DNA of 64,000 nt from Streptomyces hygroscopicus (GTDB lineage Bacteria; Actinomycetota; Actinomycetes; Streptomycetales; Streptomycetaceae), in contig NZ_LBMW01000037.1 of assembly GCF_026168105.1 (NCBI RefSeq), positions 1-64,000 of the forward strand. The letters are read 5' to 3'. Below, in pieces: positions 54,674 to 63,644 of this stretch. How positions within the stretch are numbered: the first letter of the stretch is position 1; each line of letters starts with the position of its first letter. Position numbers and translations under genes: made by a program. Under the pieces are notes generated by a model. That model worked only from the letters and a program-made list of their open reading frames with translations. It did no database searches and was not told where the DNA came from.

Positions 54674-55987
54674 ATGCTCGAAACTTCTGCCGACACACCA
54701 AGACGATCCGCGAGAGAGAGGATCACCCGGCGCCAGTGGACCACGCTGGCGGGGACGACACTCGGCTGGGGTCTGGAGGGATTCGACGCCAGCCTGTTCA
54801 CGCTGGTGGTTGTCCCGGCCACCAAGGACATCCTCGGCCCGCAGGCGAACGCGGCCTCCGTCGCCTTCCACGTAGGCCTCGCCGTCACTCTCTTCCTCGG
54901 CGGCTGGGCGGTGGGCGGGCTGCTGTTCGGCATGCTGTCGGACTACTTCGGCCGGGTCCGGATCCTGATGGCGGGCGTTCTGGTCTACGCCGTCTTCACC
55001 GCCGCCTCTGCCCTGGCCCACGAGTTCTGGCAGCTCGCCGCCCTGCGGTTCGTCGCCGGACTCGGCTCCGGAGTCGAGGGCCCGGTGGGCGCCGCCCTGA
55101 TCGCAGAGACCTGGAACAACCGGTACCGGGCCCGCGCCGCCGGTGTCATGGCTTCCGGATACGCCGCGGGTTTCTTCCTCGCCTCCCTCGTCTACGGCCT
55201 GATCGGAGCGCACGGCTGGCGGGTCACCCTGCTGGTCGCGGTCGTCCCTGCCGTCGTGGCGCTGTTCATACGCCGCTACGTCCGCGAGCCCGAAGCGGCG
55301 ATTGCAGTACGCCGCCGGCGCGCGCAACGCCGGGCCGCCTCGGCCCCCCGTACAGCCGAGGACCGCTTCGTCCTGCGGCAGGTGTTCACCCCGCCGCTGC
55401 TGCGACACACGGTTGGCTGCCTGCTCATCTCCACAGGGGCGCTGTTCGCGTTCTGGTCGATCACCACTTGGACGCCGCAGATCATCACCACCCTCGCGGC
55501 CGCGCGCGGCATCCCGCCGGTCGCCGCCGTGGCAACGGCCACCGCCCTGCTCAACCTCGGTGGTGTGATCGGCTACGCGAGCTGGGGGTTCATCGCCGAC
55601 GCGATCGGCCGGCGAGCGGCATTCATGATCAGCTTCGCGGCCTCCGCGGCCGGCGTCTGCGCCCTCTTCCCGTTCCACCACAGCTACCAGACCTACCTGT
55701 GGCTGCTCCCGCTGGTGGGCTTCGGGATCTTCGGCACCCTCGGCGGCAACCTCGTCTGCTTCCCCGAACTGTTCCCCACCGGGGTCAGGGCCTCGGCCGT
55801 GGCCCTGGCCAACTCCACGGGCCGACTGCTGACCGCCGCCGGACCTCTGGTCGCCGGCACCGTGGCCACGCGCTACTTCGCCGGCGACCTCGGCCTGGCG
55901 GTTACGTTGGTCTCCGCCGTGCTGCTGATCGGGGTCGTCGGCGTCGCAGTCCTTCCGGAGACGAAGGGCATCACGCTCGACGCGTAG
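54674..55987 (+). CDS. MFS transporter, aromatic-acid/metabolite:H+ symporter type
   Basis: Membrane protein of 437 residues with 12 hydrophobic segments. It has the MFS motif GMLSDYFGRVR between helices 2 and 3, a repeat of it (GFIADAIGRRAAF) in the second half, and a central Arg-rich loop (VRRRRAQRRAA). The LGWGLEGFDASLFTLV start resembles the AAHS/MHS groups that take up aromatic and carboxylic acids. ATG 54674 has GAAGGGGC upstream; GTG 54665 is possible but too close to it. It probably imports the substrate of the operon. Confidence 0.87.
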   Translation: MLETSADTPRRSARERITRRQWTTLAGTTLGWGLEGFDASLFTLVVVPATKDILGPQANAASVAFHVGLAVTLFLGGWAVGGLLFGMLSDYFGRVRILMAGVLVYAVFTAASALAHEFWQLAALRFVAGLGSGVEGPVGAALIAETWNNRYRARAAGVMASGYAAGFFLASLVYGLIGAHGWRVTLLVAVVPAVVALFIRRYVREPEAAIAVRRRRAQRRAASAPRTAEDRFVLRQVFTPPLLRHTVGCLLISTGALFAFWSITTWTPQIITTLAAARGIPPVAAVATATALLNLGGVIGYASWGFIADAIGRRAAFMISFAASAAGVCALFPFHHSYQTYLWLLPLVGFGIFGTLGGNLVCFPELFPTGVRASAVALANSTGRLLTAAGPLVAGTVATRYFAGDLGLAVTLVSAVLLIGVVGVAVLPETKGITLDA

Positions 55988-56033
55988 CCCACGCAGTTCC
56001 TGAGCCGCACCTCGTTGACGAAAGGTAGGAACA

Positions 56034-57800
56034 ATGACGTGGAACGAAGGGCAGGCCCCCACTCCTGCCGACGCCATGGTGGTCGAGTGGGACGTGGCCG
56101 TGCCGATGGACGACGGCACCGTGCTGCGCGCCGACATCTTCCGCCCGGCCAAGCCCGGCAACTATCCCGCGCTGGTGACCTACGGCCCCTACGCCAAGGG
56201 GCTCCCGTTCCAGGACGGGTACCCCACCGCGTGGGAGCGGATGGTGAGCGAACACCCCGACGTCGCCGCGGGCTCAAGCAACACCTACCAGGTGTGGGAG
56301 GTCGCCGACCCGGAGAAGTGGGTGCCGCACGGCTACGCGTGCGTCCGGTTCGATTCGCGCGGCTCCGGCCGCTCCCAGGGGTGCCTCGACACCTTCTCCC
56401 CGAGAGAGATCCAGGACTTCCACGACTGCATCGAATGGTGCGCCACCCTGCCCTGGTCCAACGGGAAGATCGGCCTGCTCGGCATCTCCTACTACGCGAA
56501 GAACCAGTGGCTGGTCGCCGCGACCCAGCCCCCGCACCTGTCCGCGATGTGTGTGTGGGAGGGCTCCTCGGACTGGTACCGGGAGTTCGCCCGCCACGGC
56601 GGAATCCTGTGCACGTTCGCCACCAACTGGTACGACATGCAGGTCAAGACCGTCCAGTACGGGCGGGGCGAGGCAGGCGGCCGCAGCCCCCTCACGGGCC
56701 GGCTCATCTGCGGTGACGAGACCCTGCCGGAGAGCACCCTCGCGCTCAACCGCGCCGACCTCGGCGGTGATCTGCTGCGCCACCGCCTGGCGGACGACTA
56801 CTCCCGGGCCCGGACCACCGACTTCTCCAAGATCACCGTCCCGCTGCTGTCCGCAGGCAACTGGGGCGGCCAGGGCCTGCACCTGCGGGGCAATGTCGAA
56901 GGCTTCCTCAAGGCCGCCTCACCGCTGAAGTGGCTGGAGATGCACGGCCTCGAACACTGGACGCACTTCTACACCGACTACGGAGTGGACTTGCAGCGCC
57001 GCTTCTTCGACCACTTCCTCAAGGACGAGGACAACGGCTGGGACCGGCAGCCCCCTCTGCAGCTCCAGATCCGTCACGTGGACGGCACGTTCACCCAGCG
57101 GTACGAGGAGTCCTGGCCACTGCCGCGCACCCAGTGGACCAAACTCCACCTCGACGCCGCTCACGCCGCTCTCGGCACCGACGTCCCCGCGGCCGCGAGC
57201 ACCTCGTTCGACGCCCTCGGCGACGGAGTCACGTTCGCCACGGCGCCGCTGGAGCAGGACACGGAGATCACCGGCCCCATGGCGGCACGCGTGTTCGTCG
57301 AGTCCACGACCGAGGACGCGGACCTCTTCCTGGTCGTCCGCGCCTTCTCGCCCGACCAGGAAGAGGTCGTCTTCCAGGGCGCGATCGACCCGCACACCCC
57401 ACTCAGCCAGGGCTGGCTGCGCGCCTCGCAGCGCAAACTCGACTCGAAACTGAGCCTGCCCTATCGGCCCTTCCACCCGCACGACGAGGCCGAGCCGCTG
57501 ACCGCAGGTCAGGTCTACCAGCTCGACATCGAGATCTGGCCGACCTGCATTGTCCTGCCGCAGGGATTCACCCTGGCCCTTACCGTGCAGGGCAGGGACT
57601 ACGAGTACCCCAAGGCGACGAGCGACCGCCTGTCCAACTTCAAGAACGAACTGCGCGGCTCCGGCCCCTTCCTGCACGACGACCCCGACGACAGGCCCCC
57701 GGCGGTCTACGGCGGGCGAACGACCCTCCACACGGGCGGCGACCACGCCTCGTACGTCCTCTTGCCCGTGATCCCGGCCGAGCCCCACGCAGGACACTGA
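56034..57800 (+). CDS. CocE/NonD-family hydrolase
   Basis: This 588-residue protein of the S15/CocE type: FDSRGSGRSQG, the nucleophile Ser152 in LLGISYYAKNQW (family G-x-S-Y-x-G; here Ala replaces the last Gly), the His in HGLEHWTHFY (about 308) and a C-terminal jelly-roll (X-Pro dipeptidyl-peptidase C-terminal domain). It hydrolyses an acyl ester or amide; cocaine esterase and glutaryl acylase are relatives. It ends the operon and is followed by a hairpin at 57815. It might open the pathway by cleaving an ester, or act on a cyclic amide. Confidence 0.88.
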   Translation: MTWNEGQAPTPADAMVVEWDVAVPMDDGTVLRADIFRPAKPGNYPALVTYGPYAKGLPFQDGYPTAWERMVSEHPDVAAGSSNTYQVWEVADPEKWVPHGYACVRFDSRGSGRSQGCLDTFSPREIQDFHDCIEWCATLPWSNGKIGLLGISYYAKNQWLVAATQPPHLSAMCVWEGSSDWYREFARHGGILCTFATNWYDMQVKTVQYGRGEAGGRSPLTGRLICGDETLPESTLALNRADLGGDLLRHRLADDYSRARTTDFSKITVPLLSAGNWGGQGLHLRGNVEGFLKAASPLKWLEMHGLEHWTHFYTDYGVDLQRRFFDHFLKDEDNGWDRQPPLQLQIRHVDGTFTQRYEESWPLPRTQWTKLHLDAAHAALGTDVPAAASTSFDALGDGVTFATAPLEQDTEITGPMAARVFVESTTEDADLFLVVRAFSPDQEEVVFQGAIDPHTPLSQGWLRASQRKLDSKLSLPYRPFHPHDEAEPLTAGQVYQLDIEIWPTCIVLPQGFTLALTVQGRDYEYPKATSDRLSNFKNELRGSGPFLHDDPDDRPPAVYGGRTTLHTGGDHASYVLLPVIPAEPHAGH

Positions 57801-57814
57801 GGAGCTGTACGCCA

Positions 57815-57836
57815 CCGCCGGGCCCGCGCCCGGCGG
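57815..57836 (+). terminator. Strong 9-bp hairpin after the CocE gene
   Basis: CCGCCGGGC at 57815-57823 pairs perfectly with GCCCGGCGG at 57828-57836 across a CCGC tetraloop, 15 bp after the stop codon. No U-tract follows, as is common in Streptomyces terminators. Confidence 0.7.
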
Positions 57837-58179
57837 CCGGCCGGACATCTGAACAACCCCGACAAGAACGACCGCCAGGCACGTGCCACAGCCGACGGCC
57901 GATCCCGAAGCCCGGCCCACGGCCTCAGAGAGATCCCCGAAGGACTCCGGCCGGCCGCCCGAGGCGCCCAACCGGCCTGACGGGTCGTCAGTCAACGTAG
58001 CGCCACGCAGCACCTCGGGCCTGAAGAACCACCAAACCCCTCTGCCGGGACAGAACCCTCTCCAAGGGTCCATGAACAAATTGATCCACAAGTGGGCGTC
58101 AGGCGGAGGGCTTCACCCATAACTGACCATAAGAAGAGGGCCTACACGCCCTTGACCCGCCCGCTCGACCTGCTCGGAC
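57837..58179. other. Gene-free gap after the CocE terminator
   Basis: Only shadow frames are open. Composition shifts from G+C-rich to more A/T-rich at about 58020, which marks the edge of the low-G+C segment carrying the next gene. Confidence 0.4.
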
Positions 58180-59121
58180 TCACATGGCCTGCAATGATCC
58201 ACGTCCAACGGGACTTGGAATCGGCCTTGGCGACGTGCCCGAAGAAGGTACGTCGTTCCGTACAACCGCGCCTGAGGGGGTCATCTGTGCTGCACCAGCG
58301 ATCTGTGGGGAAGGTGCCCGGACCGAGGGGCTGTGGTGCGTGGGCAGGATTGCTCCGGTTTCACGTCCACTACGGAACATATTTGCAATACGAGCGATTT
58401 CGGAAGCTCCCACGATGGCAGGGCCCACTCCCTGCAGAGCGCTTGAATCGCTGGCGACGCCCCACGACCATAGAGCGGCTCCGCAGGCTTGTACGCTTGT
58501 GATAGTTGCGCTCAGGGCATCGTGCTGCCGAGTTGCATCATACAGAGCCCCTGACGCCTCGATGGCGAAACCGGCGGCTTGAACGGGTGCTTTACCCATA
58601 AATGCGCCAGCTGACAGTAGAGCCAACTCGGCTACTTCACATAGGTCTCCGATCAGGTTTTCGTTATTTTTGCCCGCCGCCGCGACATCAATGAGCCTGG
58701 CAAGTGCCATCACGGCCGGGCCGGTTCCCTTCATGGTCGATGATGCACTGGCGACACCCCACGACCATAGGCCCGCTCCACCAGCTTGTGCAGTGTTGAC
58801 GGCGGCAGCCAGCGCATCGTTGTCCCGAATGGCCTTCGCCGCCTTATGCAGACTTTTTCCAGCGAAAAGGGCAAGTCCAGTGGAACGCGCGGCGTGATTT
58901 TGCAAAAATCCCCCCGCCGACAGGGAAGCCATTGCGGCTACAAAAATAGAGCGGTTGGCCATCCCCCAATTCAGATCGGATTTCTCCGAATTGGTCGGCA
59001 GGTCACCGCACGCCTCCGCATTCGCGAGCGTGGGCGGACAAGGGGGGGTGTCGGTACCGCTCACGGGAATTGAGAATCCCCGCTCGCCAGAAGATGAAAC
59101 ATCTCGTGCTGTTTGCGGCAT
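58180..59121 (-). CDS. Unrecognised protein with two 100-residue repeats
   Basis: This 313-residue protein starts at ATG 59121 with an ACAGGA site 8 nt upstream. The chain from about residue 57 to 150 is repeated at 158-250 with a 100-residue period: GLWSWGVAS at 116-124 and LWSWGVAS again at 217-224, each following a DALAAAV / DALSATI helix and preceding GTGPAVM / GVGPAIV. Both repeats are Ala/Gly-rich and moderately hydrophobic but not clear transmembrane helices. There is no obvious signal peptide; the tail (265-313) is Pro/Ser-rich. Lower G+C than neighbours suggests acquisition. I do not recognise the family. Confidence 0.55.
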   Translation of the reverse strand: MPQTARDVSSSGERGFSIPVSGTDTPPCPPTLANAEACGDLPTNSEKSDLNWGMANRSIFVAAMASLSAGGFLQNHAARSTGLALFAGKSLHKAAKAIRDNDALAAAVNTAQAGGAGLWSWGVASASSTMKGTGPAVMALARLIDVAAAGKNNENLIGDLCEVAELALLSAGAFMGKAPVQAAGFAIEASGALYDATRQHDALSATITSVQACGAALWSWGVASDSSALQGVGPAIVGASEIARIANMFRSGRETGAILPTHHSPSVRAPSPQIAGAAQMTPSGAVVRNDVPSSGTSPRPIPSPVGRGSLQAM

Positions 59122-59754
59122 TCAAAGTCCTGTAAAGTCGGCCGGTCCAGAATTGACCAGCGGAGATTAATCCGCACTACGACGCTGCAGCCACTCGCTC
59201 GGTTGGTGTCGCCGGATCGACGTTGAGTCCCTACGCGTACGGACGGAGTTATCAGGAAACCATTTCGACACTCAACACCGACATGCTCCCAACAGATTTA
59301 CAGCGTGTTGCCGAGGCTCATGACTCGCGAGCCTGCACTTGTTCCACTATAGACAGCATGTGTTAACTCAGCGTTTCGATTGATGCAGACAAATCACATC
59401 GTTTAGAGCGTTTCACTAACCGCAGGCCGATTCGCTTGGGCGTCGGACCGTGGCTGCAAACCAGGATCGGACAAGGGGCGCCCAGGAATCGGGAAGGCGA
59501 ATCAACGTCATGGAGCCACCTGGCCCGCAGGGTCCGCAGGTCCCTGCCGGTACCACCGCTCGGCGGTCCAGAGGCTGCGTTCCTGGGTCGAGATCACCGT
59601 CTCGGACCCGCTGAACGCGATGGGAGGCAATCGATCCCTCACCGAACCTCTTTCATCCTGTGCCTCAGACGTGAAATGGGCTGGTCAGGTGGGGTGACAT
59701 GGCGAAGCCCCTCGTCGTTGGTCTGGTGATCCCACTCAGCACGCCATCGGCCGG
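59122..59754. other. A/T-rich intergenic region
   Basis: The part at 59160-59430 is markedly A/T-rich for this genome and may contain the promoter of the minus-strand repeat protein. From 59436 to 59754 the open plus-strand frames read as Arg/Pro-rich shadows. Confidence 0.4.
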
Positions 59755-59913
59755 GTGGCTTCGTTGGTTCCGTATCCTTCCCTGCTCGACGTCCCGCATG
59801 AGCTGGTCGAGCACGTCTCGTGGCTCATCTACGCCCGAAGGCGCGAACTTCGCACGCGCCGAAGGAAGTTGGGCTGCTTCAAGCAGGCCCTGCTGGTTCT
59901 CGCACCCCTGCGT
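59755..59913 (+). pseudogene. IS5-type (DDE_Tnp_4) transposase, N-terminal fragment
   Basis: The plus frame reads LVPYPSLLDVPHELVEHVSW, then LIYARRRELRTRRRKLGCFKQALLVLAPLR. This fits the common start of IS5-group transposases (Y-A-LDVPR-VVE-VARLL-A-RR--GTR-G-RALG-FRQAVLVLRWFR). After about residue 53 it diverges. Nothing of the DDE core is visible downstream. Confidence 0.5.
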
Positions 59914-60435
59914 TCAGTGGAAGGAGACGGCCATCTTGATCAACTTGCGTGCGTCGCTGTGAAGTTGCGATGAGAGCAAGCGTGGGTGGGAGGTGGATTC
60001 CAGGTACTACAGGGGGATTTTTGTGAACCGCCCTGGGTTCTCCGGGCGCGGAAGGGTTGGAGCCCCGCCGGCGCCGGGGAGTGCCGCTCGACGAAGACCA
60101 CGCCAGGTGCGACCGCACCCAGCCTGGTCTACGGGCCGATCTTGTGGCCGGAGTAGCTGTCCGGCCAAGGCTGATGCATCTCAGGCTGCGAGAGAAGTGG
60201 GTCGAACGCCTGCTTGCTGCGCGACCAGTAGTGGTCGGCGGCAGCGGCAATAACGCGCGGTAAAAGAGCGGGCCGTGGTGGACCAGAGGATCCTGATCCC
60301 ACGGATCTCGCGGCGGCCGTGAGCCGTTTCAAGTGAACTGCACACCTAACAGGCGCGTGGTGCACAGCGACGGGCTTACATAGAGGCCCGCTTCGTCAAC
60401 AAACACATTCCGAACCTGATTATGAGGTAGAACGG
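59914..60435. other. Gene-free stretch before the S11 carboxypeptidase
   Basis: A minus-strand segment at about 60130-60240 (DHYWSRSKQAFDPLLSQPEM) is protein-like but has no start or recognisable family; it may be another IS relic. The last 100 bp are more A/T-rich and should carry the promoter of the 60436 gene; its GAGGT ribosome site is at 60425-60429. Confidence 0.4.
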
Positions 60436-61338
60436 TTGAAAACTGACATACGAAGCACCCGCCTTCGTAGAGCCGCCGCCGTCGCCGTAACCACCGGTTG
60501 CGTGTTCGCGGGCGGAGCCCTCGCCACGGCGCCCGCGCAGGCCGTGGCTACGCCCTCGATCGTGGCCAGGGGCGGCTACGTGATGAACAACGCGAATGGC
60601 AGGACGCTTTACAACAAGGCCGCGGACACAAGGCGTTCCACCGGTTCCACGACGAAGATCATGACCGCGAAGGTCGTGCTCTCACAGCCGAACCTGAACC
60701 TGGACGCGAAGGTCACCATCCAGAAGGCGTACAGCGACTACGTCGTCCGCAACAATGCCTCCCAGGCTCATCTGATCGTCGGGGACAAGGTGACCGTCCG
60801 CCAGCTGCTCTACGGCATGATGCTGCCGTCGGGCTGCGACGCCGCGTACGCGCTGGCCGACAAGTTCGGCTCCGGCCCGACGCGGGCGGGGCGCGTGAAG
60901 TCGTTCATCGGCAAGATGAACAGCACCGCGCGCGCCCTCGGCCTGAAGAACACCCACTTCGATTCCTTCGACGGCATCGGCAACGGCGCAAACTACTCCA
61001 CGCCGCGCGACCTGACCAAGCTCGCGAGCAGTGCGATGAAGAGCTCGACGTTCCGCACGATCGTGAAGACGAAGGAGTACACGGCCAAGACCATCACCAA
61101 GGCGGGCAGCATCCGCACGATGGCTCCGTGGACGAACACCAACAGTCTGCTCAGCAGCTACAGCGGCGCCATCGGTGTGAAGACGGGCTCCGGCCCAGAG
61201 GCCAAGTTCTGCCTGGTCTTCGCCGCAACCCGACACGGCAAGACCATCATCGGCACGCTCCTCGCCTCGTCGTCCATCTCGCAGCGTGCGACGGACGCCA
61301 CGAAACTCCTCAACTACGGCTTTGCCGAGTTGGGCTGA
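60436..61338 (+). CDS. D-alanyl-D-alanine carboxypeptidase, S11 family (DacA type)
   Basis: This exported protein of 300 residues starts at TTG 60436 (GAGGTAG upstream). It has a twin-Arg-free Sec signal (basic residues, hydrophobic core 12-30, cleavage near APAQAVA). Penicillin-binding motifs are S-T-T-K at 71-74, S-G-C at 132-134 (the usual SxN position) and K-T-G at 249-251. It removes the terminal D-Ala of stem peptides outside the cell. The length is typical for the short actinobacterial form without a membrane-binding tail. With FemX, MurJ and the M15 enzyme it is the fourth wall gene in the window. Confidence 0.9.
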   Translation: MKTDIRSTRLRRAAAVAVTTGCVFAGGALATAPAQAVATPSIVARGGYVMNNANGRTLYNKAADTRRSTGSTTKIMTAKVVLSQPNLNLDAKVTIQKAYSDYVVRNNASQAHLIVGDKVTVRQLLYGMMLPSGCDAAYALADKFGSGPTRAGRVKSFIGKMNSTARALGLKNTHFDSFDGIGNGANYSTPRDLTKLASSAMKSSTFRTIVKTKEYTAKTITKAGSIRTMAPWTNTNSLLSSYSGAIGVKTGSGPEAKFCLVFAATRHGKTIIGTLLASSSISQRATDATKLLNYGFAELG

Positions 61339-61373
61339 CCTCGGCAGCACCAACCCTTGGGGGGCGGTCAGCC
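61333..61373 (+). terminator. Hairpin overlapping the S11 stop codon
   Basis: GGCTGACC at 61333-61340 (including the TGA at 61336-61338) pairs exactly with GGTCAGCC at 61366-61373. The loop of 25 nt contains a G-run. It may serve as terminator or mRNA 3' stabiliser. Confidence 0.4.
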
Positions 61374-61450
61374 ACTGCAGGATCCAGCGGCAGCAGCGGC
61401 CCGGACCGAAGGCAACGGTCCGGGGCGCTGCTCTGTACGGTCGCTGAGGG

Positions 61451-61966
61451 CTACTGGTCGGGATGGACGGCCCGGACGCCGGTGCCCTCGTACGGCTCGG
61501 GCGTGAGGGCGAGCAAGAAACGGCCGCTGGGAAGTCGGCGGAGGGGCGGGCGGCGTGGATGGCGTGGACGGCTGCCCAGGAGGTGGCCGGCGTGGAGCAG
61601 GCCGGTGGCGGTCAGCGCGACCCCGGTGTCGAAGGGCTCGATTCGGATGAACCAGAGTCCGTGGATGCAGGCGAGCAGGCCGGGCCGCTCGGTGTCGTCG
61701 GCGGTGAGGGAGAGCATCGGGGCGTAGAGGCTGCCAAGGCCGCCGGAGGCTTGAACGTGGAACGCGGCGACGGCCTCGCTGCGCGGGTCATTGGGGTCGT
61801 GCGGGGCCGTGGCGGCCGTAAAGTTCCAGGATGACCGCGACGGGGACCACTGCGCGGCCGCCGGGTCCTCACTGCCGCCGAGGCGCTCCAGGTGGCCGCG
61901 GGCCTTCGCCTCGGCCTCCTCGCTCGGCGCCGTTCCCAGGGTGGCTTCTGACGCCAACCCCTGCAT
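61451..61966 (-). CDS. Hypothetical protein of repeat block R1
   Basis: This 171-residue frame from ATG 61966 has a protein-like middle: SWNFTAATAPHDPNDPRSEA, VAAFHVQASGGLGSLYAPML and LLACIHGLWFIRIEPFDTGV. The first 90 residues cover the repeat that is decayed at 6326-6520, where the frame has a stop. AAGGG precedes the start. I do not recognise a domain. It may be functional only here. Confidence 0.5.
   Translation of the reverse strand: MQGLASEATLGTAPSEEAEAKARGHLERLGGSEDPAAAQWSPSRSSWNFTAATAPHDPNDPRSEAVAAFHVQASGGLGSLYAPMLSLTADDTERPGLLACIHGLWFIRIEPFDTGVALTATGLLHAGHLLGSRPRHPRRPPLRRLPSGRFLLALTPEPYEGTGVRAVHPDQ
61742..61940. repeat. Direct repeat R1 (partner of 6326-6520)
   Basis: Better-preserved copy of L1, in the same orientation. 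It runs without interruption into R2 at 61943, unlike the left block where 670 bp is inserted. Confidence 0.7.
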
Positions 61967-62772
61967 GGCCCTTGGTCACCGGCCCGTCTGCGATGCCGGT
62001 TCAGCGATTCATACCGGAAGACTTGGATAGATTAACGCCCTTACGCACTGGGCCAGTTGTCGATGTGTGAGGTGACTGGTCGACACGTGGGCCGGATCCC
62101 CCACTCCCCCTCGTCGCGGCTTGGGCAATTTGCCCCTGCAGAGAATTCCTGAGGATTTGGCCTCGCATCTGAATTGGCCACCATCCTTCAGCCGTGATGA
62201 AATATCGCCCGCTCTGCTCCGCAATATCCCCTTCAACCATTAACTGTTTCAGCCGCAGTTCCGCAGTTTCTGGATCAACTCCGGCCCCTTCTACGACGTC
62301 ATCAAGCGTAAAAGCGGCGTTCGCGTTCCTTGTCGCCAGATATGCCTCAATTGTGGCCACCCTACGGTCCCTTCTGTTTTCAGTGCATTCTGCAATCACA
62401 TACAACGACGTGTCTGTCCCTTCCCTGGTTCAAGGAGGGACCGCGCGAGTTCTGCGTGAGGGTGCGCGAGTTGGTGACAGCACGCACGATCCGCCCGGCG
62501 ATGTTTGGCACACACCAGTACTACGACGCCCTGCTCATCGACGACAGCCGCGGCGGTACGGGAGCACGCCGCTCGGTCATCGGCGCCCGATCGCGTAGGC
62601 GGCGGTTGTGACCGCACACGCCCACCTCATGCTCAGCTTGCGTCGCGCCGGCCGCCACGAAGTCCATTGGGTCGAAGGCCCCAGGGATATGACCAGTGCG
62701 CGGGGCATCGGCGAGGCCACCCGCCACCTGACGGAGCCCTCCGCGTACTGGGACGACCTGCGCGTGCCGGTC
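61943..62772. repeat. Direct repeat R2-R5 (partner of 7194-7737, 7868-7896 and 9594-9627)
   Basis: Continuous right-hand copy of sequence that is split into three pieces on the left: 7194-7737, then 7868-7896, then 9594-9627. The right copy has about 225 bp (62286-62510) absent from the left, and lacks the IS256 fragment and the toxin segment. Confidence 0.75.
62001..62405 (-). CDS. Small winged-helix-like protein
   Basis: This 134-residue protein starts at ATG 62405 with GGAAGGGA about 10 nt upstream. Residues 15-80 look like a winged helix: RRVATIEAYLATRNANAAFT, LDDVVEGAGVDPETAELRLK and QLMVEGDIAEQSGRYFITAEGWW. The tail is Gly/Ser/Thr-rich. It is probably a DNA-binding protein, but no partner genes are clear. 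A decayed copy lacking the start lies at about 7250-7530, so this may be the only working one. Confidence 0.6.
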   Translation of the reverse strand: MYVIAECTENRRDRRVATIEAYLATRNANAAFTLDDVVEGAGVDPETAELRLKQLMVEGDIAEQSGRYFITAEGWWPIQMRGQILRNSLQGQIAQAATRGSGGSGPRVDQSPHTSTTGPVRKGVNLSKSSGMNR

Positions 62773-62828
62773 GGATGTGGCGGCCCTCGGACGCCGCAAC
62801 TGCCCAGGACCAACTGTTCCTCGTAGGC
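62494..62828 (+). pseudogene. Remnant of an unrecognised gene within repeat block R
   Basis: Two plus-strand frames overlap here. One ends at 62611 with FGTHQYYDALLIDDSRGGTG. The other, from GTG 62608, reads LMLSLRRAGRHEVHWVEGPR, then DMTSARGIGEATRHLTEPSA and YWDDLRVPVG. Both look like parts of one protein split by a frameshift. The left block carries the same sequences in worse condition. Family not recognised. Confidence 0.3.
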
Positions 62829-63644
62829 TTGAGGAAAAGGCCGAAACCGGCATGGTCCTCGGGTCAGGAGCACACGCCGTGGACGGTACCTCCCTGAGCG
62901 TCGGCAAGGCCTCGACATCGACATGACCGCCCTGGTGAGGGCTGGCGCACATGCCTGCCGTCCGGCCGCACGGGCCTTCTCCGCACGGGCGTTCACCAAG
63001 GCCATGGAAGTTATGGGCTGAGCGGCTCTACCCACAGAATGTCCACGCTGAAGGTTGCCTTGTAGGTGCGCCGGTCGACGCGCAGGCTCTTGTACGCGTA
63101 GCGGGAAGGGGGGGTAGACCGCGCGGGGACCGAGTCTCAGGCGGCGGGCAACCATAAGGTGGTGCAGGACCGCCCGGCACCGCCGACGCCAGCACCTTCA
63201 AGAGCAGAGCATCCGCTCCGCGCTCTTACTGGCCGCAGCACACCTCCACCCAGGCTCGCCACAGCACCGACACTCCCACACATCACGGAGCTGCTCGACC
63301 GGCTGACAGCACGCATACTCTGACCGCCTGACACCATCACCGAGACACCGGCGAAGCCCTGTGGCGACGTCCCCACGGGGACCCATCAACCCACCCCCGG
63401 TTCGCGCGGGTAACATCGCGTATCGGCACCCTCAAAGCTCAAAAGCTTGAGGAGACGGCGTCACATACGGAGTACAACCAGCTCACCCCATCAATACCAT
63501 CTCTACGCCGGGCTACTCACAGCAGTTACCGCAGCCGGCTCTGTCGGATGCCAGCCCAGGAACACATACGCTTGGCTGTCCAGGCCTGCGCCACAGGTGC
63601 AGCACGCCCGAGCCAGAAACCGCAGGACAGGAAAGGTCAATCCC
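62829..63644. other. Mostly gene-free; one minus-strand gene end at about 63020-63130
   Basis: On the minus strand SRYAYKSLRVDRRTYKATFS continues to VDILWVEPLSP and a stop near 63020. This looks like a true C-terminus with no visible start, i.e. a remnant. From 63130 to 63640 I see no supported gene; the ribosome site AGGAAAGG at 63629-63636 serves the next gene. Confidence 0.35.

Noticed and set aside
53471..56161. 896-codon minus-strand open frame
   Set aside because: Antisense to the HisD-like and MFS genes; composition is that of a shadow.
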